This document shows, piece by piece, positions 1-5,831 of a stretch of 9,558 nucleotides of DNA. The stretch comes from Methanosarcinales archaeon. Lineage in GTDB: Archaea; Halobacteriota; Methanosarcinia; Methanosarcinales; Methanogasteraceae. The stretch covers positions 1 to 9,558 of the forward strand of contig DAOVGE010000194.1 in the NCBI GenBank assembly GCA_030672605.1, read 5' to 3'. Numbering within the stretch: the stretch's first letter is position 1; every line of letters starts with the position of its first letter. The notes under the pieces are model-generated. The model had not been told where the DNA came from. It was given only the letters and a program-made list of their open reading frames with translations, and searched no databases. Both the position numbers and the translations under genes were made by a program.

Positions 1-2
1 AA

Positions 3-50
3 TGGGGCATCGATGCAGAAGAGCTATCCTGGATAAAACATGGAGAATAA
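3..50 (+). CDS. Possible C-terminal end of an upstream gene (partial)
   Basis: Reading from base 3, a 15-codon open frame (WGIDAEELSWIKHGE) ends at TAA 48-50. The residues look like an ordinary soluble C-terminus, and a block of intergenic repeats begins directly after the stop, as expected at a gene end. The two other plus frames are also open or short here, so the choice rests on composition alone. No family can be named from 15 residues. Confidence 0.25.
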   Translation, partial: WGIDAEELSWIKHGE

Positions 51-166
51 AACCACAGAGGAACACAGAGGGTCACAGAGAAATGTAATCTGTTTTAAGA
101 TGGGATTTATGAGTAATGAATGGTAAGAAAACTCTGTGTTCCTCTGTGCCCTCTGTGGTTAATTAT
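47..166. repeat. Head-to-head pair of 10-bp-periodic CACAGAG repeats
   Basis: The left arm (about 49-83) is three 10-bp units, AACCACAGAG / GAACACAGAG / GGTCACAGAG. The right arm (about 131-160) is the reverse complement type, ACTCTGTGTT / CCTCTGTGCC / CTCTGTGGTT. The arms could fold as an imperfect hairpin with a loop of about 47 bases. Each unit spans almost exactly one DNA helical turn. A similar block lies near the other end of the window at 9491-9535. Function is unknown. No coding signal overlaps it. Confidence 0.8.
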
Positions 167-279
167 CTATAAAGAATAATAAATGATTTCATCACCATGA
201 TTCCTCCCGGTTGGGTCACCTTGGTTCTAGACTACCCACACGGAATAGCGAAGAGCCGTAACATGTTTGCATTTTACTA

Positions 280-323
280 ATTCTGATGGATTCTGTGGTT
301 TTCAATCTTTGCGTCTTTGCGTT
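280..323 (+). repeat. 44-bp composite repeat, copy 1 (inverted mate at 9301-9344)
   Basis: This block joins a 10-bp-periodic part (ATTCTGATGGATTCTGTGG at its left) to two TCTTTGCG octamers at 306-313 and 314-321. Its reverse complement occurs at 9301-9344 with 42 of 44 bases identical. Both differences are C/T transitions. The two copies bracket nearly all genes of the window. Confidence 0.85.
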
Positions 324-446
324 TTTATTCCCCAATTTAACGAGAAAGACGCTATGGGGTCATCTACATCGTCACGTCTTTCGCGTGCGTCAACACACCA
401 CTGACACATTATTCAAAAAAAGCTAATTTTGTGGTGGTGCGAAGTA

Positions 447-488
447 TAACGCAAAGTCGCAAAGTCGCAAAGTCGCAGAGACGCGAAG
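447..488 (+). repeat. 8-bp tandem repeat GCAAAGTC x3 plus variant units
   Basis: GCAAAGTC starts at 451, 459 and 467, followed by GCAGAGAC at 475-482 and a partial GCGAAG. The period is exactly 8 bp. The same octamer family appears inverted at 306-321, eroded at 7502-7560, and as a long hairpin at 9257-9318. There are no unique spacers, so this is not a CRISPR array. Confidence 0.8.
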
Positions 489-592
489 TTGAGTGAGATG
501 CGCCCGCGTTTTTCACAGACGCGATGGAGCCACCGTTAGCGACCACATAAAACATCAGGACTATGCATTCATATCCTGCAGCCTCATATTTT

Positions 593-623
593 CTCGTGGA
601 AATCTGTGCAATCTTGTGGTTCT
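593..623 (-). repeat. 10-bp-periodic repeat, AACCACAAGA variant
   Basis: Read on the minus strand, the units are AACCACAAGA / TTGCACAGAT / TTCCACGA, with a 10-base period. It matches the blocks at 9076-9140 in both unit sequence and the leading AACCACA. It is a single arm without an obvious inverted partner nearby. Confidence 0.6.
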
Positions 624-645
624 CCCCACAAGTTATTGAGCATGT

Positions 646-668
646 ATAAAAAGAGAAAAAAAAGAAAA
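646..668 (-). terminator. T-rich terminator downstream of the lipoprotein gene
   Basis: On the minus strand, about seven bases past the lipoprotein stop codon (675-677), the RNA-like strand reads as an almost uninterrupted run of T with a few C residues. Archaeal polymerase typically terminates at such U tracts without needing a stem-loop, and no hairpin precedes it. It would end the transcript of the secreted-protein/lipoprotein pair. Confidence 0.6.
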
Positions 669-674
669 TGCGGC

Positions 675-992
675 TCAGATAAACATTGACTCGTCCAGAT
701 CCGCCGCCAGATCGCTTTCATCGTCCAGTTCACCAAGCAACGCCTCCAGTTCTGCTAGATCGCTCTCGAGATTATCCAGTTCGAGTTCAGAGAATTCATC
801 GGATGCTGCACCTGAACCATCCACGTCACCTACCTCTTGCGCTGACGTTGTCTCTGGCGCAACGCCAGTATCCGCGTCAGGTGATGCGGATTGCGGCGCA
901 TCCGATACGGATTCTCCCGGTTGATTATCGACGCAGCCGGAGAATGCCATTCCTATGAGGAGAAGTACCGGGAGTAGATATCTAGCATTCAT
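675..992 (-). CDS. Small acidic lipoprotein, unknown function
   Basis: A 105-residue protein. Residues 1-19 form a short basic-then-hydrophobic signal peptide ending in a lipobox-like AFSGC, so Cys20 is the likely lipidated residue anchoring it to the outer face of the membrane. Residues 21-64 are a Ser/Asp/Glu/Pro-rich, probably disordered linker. Residues 65-105 are a strongly acidic, leucine-rich helix (ELELDNLESDLAELEALL) with heptad-like spacing, suited to a coiled coil or a basic partner. The ATG at 992 is chosen because ATGA overlaps the stop of the upstream gene by 4 bases and because the signal peptide begins there. The frame stays open upstream, but that part is arginine-rich shadow of the neighbour. 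The overlap implies translational coupling with the secreted coiled-coil protein, a likely partner. I do not recognise the family. Confidence 0.8.
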   Translation of the reverse strand: MNARYLLPVLLLIGMAFSGCVDNQPGESVSDAPQSASPDADTGVAPETTSAQEVGDVDGSGAASDEFSELELDNLESDLAELEALLGELDDESDLAADLDESMFI

Positions 993-1933
993 TCGCCTGC
1001 CACCTCGTCCGGATCGGTTTCGTTCAGCGCAACAGAGCCCGCGAGGTTGCCACGCAACTCCTGAAAGATCACCCTCAGGATGTGGTTTGCATCCCGTATG
1101 CATGCGTTCGCGTCGCGGACGTGCCTGCGTACCTCTGCGGAATCTCCGCGATCGAGGGCATCCTCTGCGAGATTGCAGTTCTCCTTGACGCAATCGATCT
1201 TGGAATCGAAGTCGTCGAGTTGCGCCCTGAGGCTTGCAGTATCAACATTTTGCGCCGCAAGATCATCAATTGTTCCATTGAGCCGATCGGAGAGGTTCTC
1301 TGCCTTCCCAACGAACTGTCCTGTTCTTGCGATGATCATCTGTGCGGTGTAGCGCAGAATATCCTCACGAATCGTCCACCACTCGTCTCTGATCGATTGC
1401 GCAACCAGGGCAATATCCACACCGCTCTCAGCGCTTGTTGCATCAGACTTCAGCCCTTCGAGAATCCGGATGTGCTCCTCGATCTCTTCTGATGCACCCT
1501 CTGGCGCAGTGTCCTGTTGTTCAGCGATCTCGAGGCGTTCCTGCAGAAGCCCCAGATGTGCAATCATCCGGTCAATCGTCTGCACGAGATGATGTTCGGC
1601 TGCTATCCGGAATTCATGTCGGTTTCCAGGCGTTTTCGCATTCCTGAATCGATCTCTTGCGTTCAGCAAATTCTGTCTGGAATCGATATGCAGATCCCTC
1701 GCGTTTTGGTATCTGCCTCTGATTGTGCCTGGCATCTGAACAGGACTGGTCACGCTCGCAGGCGGTCCTCTGGGCTGCACCTCACTTGATTCGTTCACTT
1801 CATCGACTCCACCGGTCTCGTTTGCGGTCTCATTCTCCGCCACTGCGATGCATGGCATAAATGCACATGCAAGCAGGAGCGAAATTGCGAATACCGTTCG
1901 CATCTGTCTCGTATTCTTTGTATTATCCAACAT
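989..1933 (-). CDS. Secreted coiled-coil protein, unknown function
   Basis: A 314-residue exported protein. A signal peptide lies at about 11-32 (hydrophobic FAISLLLACAF, cleavage probable after AVA32). The mature part is mostly charged helix, with coiled-coil character at about 72-165 and 205-295. Six N-X-S/T sequons (Asn34, 38, 47, 213, 219, 304) fit archaeal surface glycosylation. Cys248, Cys253 and Cys278 sit in the last helical segment. No transmembrane anchor follows the signal peptide. The start at 1933 is favoured by AGGAG about nine bases upstream. Met11 (1903) is the alternative and has a weaker site. A TATA/BRE-like box lies about 85-100 bases upstream. The gene is coupled to the lipoprotein downstream, so the pair may form a membrane-tethered surface complex. 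The family is not recognised; the role is inferred from localisation only. Confidence 0.8.
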   Translation of the reverse strand: MLDNTKNTRQMRTVFAISLLLACAFMPCIAVAENETANETGGVDEVNESSEVQPRGPPASVTSPVQMPGTIRGRYQNARDLHIDSRQNLLNARDRFRNAKTPGNRHEFRIAAEHHLVQTIDRMIAHLGLLQERLEIAEQQDTAPEGASEEIEEHIRILEGLKSDATSAESGVDIALVAQSIRDEWWTIREDILRYTAQMIIARTGQFVGKAENLSDRLNGTIDDLAAQNVDTASLRAQLDDFDSKIDCVKENCNLAEDALDRGDSAEVRRHVRDANACIRDANHILRVIFQELRGNLAGSVALNETDPDEVAGE

Positions 1934-2015
1934 CTTCTCTGTCTCCTGTTATGAGTTCTGTTGTTTCGTATTGTTTTTGGGCAATTCTACCCAGCAGTCA
2001 CTTGAGCAGTCTAAT

Positions 2016-2032
2016 GGATAAGTATACTTTCG
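2016..2032 (-). promoter_or_regulatory. Archaeal BRE/TATA promoter for the secreted-protein operon
   Basis: On the minus strand the sequence reads CGAAAGTATACTTATCC, a purine-rich BRE-like element followed by a TATA-like octamer. Transcription would begin about 25 bases downstream, near 1995, giving a leader of about 60 bases that carries the AGGAG ribosome-binding site. It sits in the 225-bp gap after herA, so the pair need not depend on herA transcription. Confidence 0.5.
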
Positions 2033-2158
2033 TGTTTTCGATCTTCGATGCTTTATCACGCTTTACCACCCTTCACCCCAGGTCGTGACCCAATTAAATC
2101 GTTGACAATCGGATCTGCGTCGACCATCATTTGTGAATCGTTCTCAGACGTCTCACCC

Positions 2159-3856
2159 TCATTGTTGTCGCTCGTGTGTTGAACTGCCAAAGAACTTCGT
2201 AAGTAAGCTATCTGACTTCTTCTTCTGCGTCTTCTCGTGACCTGCATCACGACCGGCATCAGTGCCGGAATCAGGGACGCCCGATTCCGCTCTCTTCTCC
2301 GGAACAATTGCCGTCATCAGTTTGACCAGTGGTCTGGTCACCGATTCCGTCATTGGTCTGGCAGCCTGTGCCTGTTCAGCAACTGGCTCGGCAGGTTCAA
2401 CCACTGGTTCGGCATGCTCGATCACAGAGACCGACGCTCCACCGTGTCTGCTCCGCCGTGCACGGACCTCAACAATGATCGGGCGCTCAATATCGCCGCT
2501 TACAACCATCGCCACCCCCGGAGGCAGCCGCTTGATCTCATCCTCCGCCTCGACGCTGATTCCTTCGAGTCCCTTCCTGATCGCCTGCAGATCGTTTGGA
2601 TTGGTGACCTTGAGGATGATCTGGGTGTTGCACTGCGAGAGTATGTTCTTGTCAATTCGTGCAGGGCGCTGGGTGACAACCATCATGCCGAGCCCGAACT
2701 TCCTTCCCTCTGATGCGATCGTCCTGAGGATGTCGGTGCTTGCGGTCTTGCCGAAACCCTTCTCAGGGCAGTAATTGTGTGCCTCCTCGATAATGAGCAT
2801 CATCGGGGGAATCAGATCGACTTTTCTCGCCTCAAAGAGTTCCTCGCACAACCGTGCAACGATCATCGTCTGCATATCAGGGATAACTCCCTTCATATCG
2901 ATTATTGAACCCCGTCCCGGTTGAACGAGTCCCTGAATCGGAGTCGGGTCATCTGAGAATATCTCCGCCTCTCGAATCGATTCGAGTATGCTCAGAACGC
3001 CCCATTTCGCATTGCCGTTGCTGTTGCCCACCTCAAAGATGATGTCGTCAATTGTGTATTCACTCTTTTCAGCCCGTATCTTCTGTATCGCTTCGTAGAT
3101 AACACCCATCTGGGTTCCGGACTGGATGTTAAGAACTTTTGCGAGATCGCCTGCCTTGAGATTTGTTCCATTGAGCCGAAACACCAGGTCCGCGCCCGGA
3201 TTCAGGACCCGATCCGCGGGCGTGTACACGGTGACGTTCTCGGCGTATCCCACTGGTGAGACTCCGAATCGCTCAAAGTCCCCTTCAACGGCAGGATCTT
3301 TGAGTGAGGTGTACTCGCCATGCGGGTCGATTATCAGGAGCGGAATTCCCTGATCCAATAGTTCCTCCATGATAACGCCTGCCGCGTAGGACTTTCCGCT
3401 GCCTGTGCGTGCGAGAATGCTTACGTGCTTCTGCACAAGCGTATTGGCATCGAGGTGAACCGGTAGTTCCTGCCCCTCCAAGAGTCCGAGATAGACGTCA
3501 CCGCGTGTTAACCCGAGCGATCCTGCGATCAGTTCGGAATCGGCACGGAAAACACGGTCACCCGGGCTGAACGGAGTCTTCGGTACCCTGAGAACTCTAT
3601 TCTGCCGCGATCCGATGACAATAGCCTTAGCAACAACGCGATCAGTGCCCGCATCGTCCCGTTTGTCCAGCGCACTCTCGATTGTGACGTCATCGTTCGA
3701 TTTCGTGATCGCAACCACCTGGGCAAGCGTCCAGCCGTCGGTCTCGTGCCAGATCTTGAGATAGTCGCCCTGTTTCGTGGAAGGGTCCGAGACCACGAAC
3801 CTGAAATCTGCAAAGCCGGTCTCCCCGAATATGGTGCCGATCGAGTCTATTGGCAT
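2159..3856 (-). CDS. herA: HerA-type DNA translocase/helicase (HAS barrel, DUF87 ATPase)
   Basis: A 565-residue hexameric FtsK/HerA-superfamily ATPase, expected to translocate double-stranded DNA, classically with NurA and Mre11-Rad50 in DNA end resection. Residues about 1-125 are the HAS barrel. Walker A is ARTGSGKS (149-156), LLIIDPHGEY lies at 173-182, and Walker B is MLIIEEAH (353-360) with tandem glutamates. A TQRPARIDKNILSQCNTQ stretch (395-412) carries the sensor and arginine-rich signature of the family, and PPGVAMVVSG (445-454) with the final strands closes the core near 472. The last ~90 residues are low-complexity: repeated AEPV-type units, then a Lys-rich stretch and a short terminal helix, longer than usual for HerA. 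The start has no clear Shine-Dalgarno. A TATA-like CTTTATGC about 29 bases upstream would give an almost leaderless transcript. nurA, mre11 and rad50 are absent nearby. Confidence 0.9.
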   Translation of the reverse strand: MPIDSIGTIFGETGFADFRFVVSDPSTKQGDYLKIWHETDGWTLAQVVAITKSNDDVTIESALDKRDDAGTDRVVAKAIVIGSRQNRVLRVPKTPFSPGDRVFRADSELIAGSLGLTRGDVYLGLLEGQELPVHLDANTLVQKHVSILARTGSGKSYAAGVIMEELLDQGIPLLIIDPHGEYTSLKDPAVEGDFERFGVSPVGYAENVTVYTPADRVLNPGADLVFRLNGTNLKAGDLAKVLNIQSGTQMGVIYEAIQKIRAEKSEYTIDDIIFEVGNSNGNAKWGVLSILESIREAEIFSDDPTPIQGLVQPGRGSIIDMKGVIPDMQTMIVARLCEELFEARKVDLIPPMMLIIEEAHNYCPEKGFGKTASTDILRTIASEGRKFGLGMMVVTQRPARIDKNILSQCNTQIILKVTNPNDLQAIRKGLEGISVEAEDEIKRLPPGVAMVVSGDIERPIIVEVRARRSRHGGASVSVIEHAEPVVEPAEPVAEQAQAARPMTESVTRPLVKLMTAIVPEKRAESGVPDSGTDAGRDAGHEKTQKKKSDSLLTKFFGSSTHERQQ

Positions 3857-3944
3857 GTGATGCTACATCTCACGGCGATGGCATAAAGCTTTGACGGCAT
3901 GCAACCACCCTCAACATTTATGTAAGATCACCTATAATGATAGT
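3857..3944. promoter_or_regulatory. Divergent promoter region between herA and the kinase operon
   Basis: An 88-bp spacer between divergent starts. On the minus strand CTTTATGC (3881-3888) lies about 29 bases from the herA ATG. On the plus strand ATTTATGTAA (3916-3925) lies about 25 bases from the kinase ATG at 3945. With the usual archaeal TATA-to-start distance, both transcripts would be leaderless or nearly so, which fits the lack of a Shine-Dalgarno at either gene. A second AT-rich box, TATAAT at 3933-3938, is an alternative. Assignments rest on spacing and weak consensus. Confidence 0.4.
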
Positions 3945-5024
3945 ATGGTGGGCATGGGAGTGCACAACACAGAACAAGGAAATTATGACAAAGAAGAGCT
4001 CGAGGCGCTCCTCTCAAACATGCCAGCGGGTGTTGTGATCGAGAACGAGGACCACGAGATCCTGTACATGAATGAGTTTCTTCTCAGGATGTTCGGCAAT
4101 CAGGTTGGCGGGAAGTGTTTTATAGAGTTCACAGGGCGAGATACGGCATGCGATCCGTGCCCGGTTGATGTGATTATTAAGGAAGGGCAAGACACCTTCA
4201 GACAGACGATAGCTTCCAGGGATGGCAAATTCTTTGAGATAACGGCATCACCGATCCACAATCTGGACGGCAGCAGATCGGTTATCGAGATTGTGAAGGA
4301 CGTAACCGATCAGCATAAACTTGACCAGATGAAGTCCGATTTCATCCACATTGTTGCGCACGAGATGCGCACGCCGCTTGCCGCGGTCATCGGGTTCAAT
4401 GACATGTTATCGCGCCGTTCGGAAGGTTTTACATATAAACAGAAACATTACATCGAAAGTATTGCGATTAATGCCCGTAAACTGAAGCAACTGGTCGATG
4501 ACATACTCGATCTCTCGTATCTGGATGCCGGCATACTGCAGCTCAAACGAGAGACGCTGCTACTGGATGAGCTTGTGAGTGAGGTCCTTGCGATGCATCA
4601 GGCATTAATCGCTGAGAAGAATCATAAAATCCGGGTAAACATCCCGGAGTTGCTCACAATCGAATGCGACCGGCAGAAGATCACCCGCACCATGAGTAAT
4701 ATCGTCTTCAATGCGATCTATTACACAGATATCAATGGAACTATTGAGATCAACATCGATAATCTCGCCGATGAGATCCTCATAACAGTTGCGGACAGCG
4801 GTATCGGAATTGCGGAACAGGACAGGTCACAGATCTTCGACCGCTTCTTTATGGCGGATGCAACGCTCACGAGGTCTTGCGACCGGATCGGAATCGGGCT
4901 CACGCTTGCGAAGGGTTATATACAACTGCACGGCGGCGAGATCTGGGTTGAGAGCGAGATTGGGAAGGGGAGTACATTTTATTTCACACTTCCAAAATAC
5001 AAAATAGGCGATAACAATGGATAA
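3945..5024 (+). CDS. Soluble PAS-domain histidine kinase
   Basis: A 359-residue cytoplasmic sensor kinase with no transmembrane segment. A PAS domain spans about 20-125 and contains a cysteine cluster (KC58 ... AC69DPC72P), the pattern seen in a subset of PAS domains that may bind metal or sense redox. HisKA follows with the H-box AHEMRTPL, His139 being the phosphoacceptor. The HATPase_c domain has an N-box (SNIVFNA, Asn252/Asn256), a G1 box DSGIGI (from Asp284), an F-box IFDRFF, and a G2 box GIGL (316-319), so it appears catalytically complete. The frame is open back to a TTG at 3891, but that start would run through the promoter. ATG 3945 or ATG 3954 (weak GGTGG upstream) is more credible. 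The 3' end overlaps the next gene by 8 bases. No receiver-domain partner lies in the window. Confidence 0.88.
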   Translation: MVGMGVHNTEQGNYDKEELEALLSNMPAGVVIENEDHEILYMNEFLLRMFGNQVGGKCFIEFTGRDTACDPCPVDVIIKEGQDTFRQTIASRDGKFFEITASPIHNLDGSRSVIEIVKDVTDQHKLDQMKSDFIHIVAHEMRTPLAAVIGFNDMLSRRSEGFTYKQKHYIESIAINARKLKQLVDDILDLSYLDAGILQLKRETLLLDELVSEVLAMHQALIAEKNHKIRVNIPELLTIECDRQKITRTMSNIVFNAIYYTDINGTIEINIDNLADEILITVADSGIGIAEQDRSQIFDRFFMADATLTRSCDRIGIGLTLAKGYIQLHGGEIWVESEIGKGSTFYFTLPKYKIGDNNG

Positions 5025-5778
5025 GGAGAAACTGGAGGCGATACTTGCATGCATTGCCGAGGGCACAATCTTTATAGGCGCAGATCACACAATCGAGTTT
5101 GTAAACGACCGTGCAGAGACCATGCTCAACCTCCCGAAAGATCTCGTTGGAAAGGATGTTTTTACGTGCCATCCGGAGTCACTGAGCCAGAACCTGTCCG
5201 AGGCTCTTGACCGGTTCGGATCAGGTTCTGATGATGTGGTCAGGATGTCGCTTGCGGTCGGTGACAGCAATCTGGATTTTTCAGCCACTGGCGTGCATTC
5301 GGAGGGGGTGTATCTCGGGGCACTCCTGACGATAAAAGACGTGACAGAATCAGTGACACGAGAAGAGGAACTCACATCGCTTGCAGATCAACTCAGGGCA
5401 GCGCAGGATGAGCTATCGACACCGGTTGTCCAGATATGGGATCAGGTGCTTGCGCTTCCCCTGATCGGGTCAATCGACAACAAGAGGGCGCAGACCATAA
5501 CCGAGGTCTTGCTTGAGCGAATCGTTGAGACCCAGTCAGAGGTTGTCATACTCGACATAACCGGGGTTCATTCGGTAGATACCAATGTGACGCACCATTT
5601 ATTGAAGATCGTCAGTGCGTCGAGGATGCTTGGCGCGGAATGCGTGATCACAGGCATCGGTCCGAATATTGCGCAGACGATGATTCATCTGGGCGTCGAT
5701 CTCGACGAGCTTACCACGATGGCGGATATGCAGGAAGGGCTCAGGTATGCGATGGATCGGTTGAAGGGCAAGAAATGA
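5017..5778 (+). CDS. PAS-STAS protein, RsbR-like (stressosome-type) regulator
   Basis: A 253-residue soluble protein. The PAS domain (about 5-115) contains GKDVFTCHPE (Cys51-His52-Pro53), resembling the CHP-type PAS of DUF438-like proteins. A short charged linker helix (about 112-134) leads to a STAS domain (135-250) with RsbR-family hallmarks: STPVVQIWDQVLALPLIG, VVILDITGVHSVDT, LLGAEC-like MLGAECVITGIGPNIAQT and HLGVDL. Thr189 (VDT) and Thr221 (AQT) lie in the positions where RsbR/RsbS proteins carry phosphorylatable Ser/Thr; this mapping is from memory of the family. In bacteria such proteins assemble into stressosomes and are phosphorylated by RsbT. No RsbT or RsbS homologue is seen here. 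ATG 5017 has AGGCGAT five bases upstream and overlaps the kinase stop, so the two are likely co-translated. Confidence 0.88.
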   Translation: MDKEKLEAILACIAEGTIFIGADHTIEFVNDRAETMLNLPKDLVGKDVFTCHPESLSQNLSEALDRFGSGSDDVVRMSLAVGDSNLDFSATGVHSEGVYLGALLTIKDVTESVTREEELTSLADQLRAAQDELSTPVVQIWDQVLALPLIGSIDNKRAQTITEVLLERIVETQSEVVILDITGVHSVDTNVTHHLLKIVSASRMLGAECVITGIGPNIAQTMIHLGVDLDELTTMADMQEGLRYAMDRLKGKK

Positions 5779-5831
5779 TGGTTGCAGTGTTCCGGACGTG
5801 GGGTTGTCATGAGGAAATGAGGGGCAGATGA
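5775..5831 (+). CDS. 18-codon micro-ORF bridging the two STAS genes
   Basis: ATG 5775-5777 overlaps the TGA of the PAS-STAS gene (ATGA), and its own TGA at 5829-5831 overlaps the ATG of the dCache-STAS gene (ATGA again). It would encode MMVAVFRTWGCHEEMRGR. GAAGGG seven bases upstream could serve as its ribosome-binding site. The arrangement would let ribosomes pass from one STAS gene to the next by termination-reinitiation. The peptide resembles nothing I know, and chance is a real alternative because the downstream gene also has its own good site (GAGGGGCAG before ATG 5828). Confidence 0.3.
   Translation: MMVAVFRTWGCHEEMRGR

Larger units (their letters stand above)
1..674. other. Gene-poor repeat-rich intergenic stretch
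   Basis: After the possible gene tail ending at 50, no open frame with coding character is seen on either strand. The stretch holds the CACAGAG inverted pair (47-166), a composite element at 280-323, an 8-bp tandem repeat at 447-488, a related 10-bp-periodic block near 593-623, and the A-rich strand of a terminator at 646-668. The bases at 167-279 and 324-446 show nothing recognisable. Confidence 0.6.

Noticed and set aside
993..1193. N-terminal extension of the lipoprotein frame
   Set aside because: The extension is arginine-rich shadow of the overlapping secreted-protein gene. The signal peptide and ATGA junction place the start at 992.
2056..2307. 83-codon minus-strand frame overlapping the end of herA
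   Set aside because: Its N-terminal half is an arginine-rich out-of-frame reading of the herA tail, and its C-terminal half has no recognisable character or start signal.
2237..2774. Long plus-strand frames opposite herA
   Set aside because: They are antisense to the conserved Walker B and C-terminal parts of HerA and read as low-complexity Ser/Thr/Arg sequence.
3891..3944. TTG start extending the histidine kinase by 18 residues
   Set aside because: The extension overlaps the TATA-like box and divergent spacer and has no ribosome-binding site. The PAS domain is complete from the ATG at 3945.
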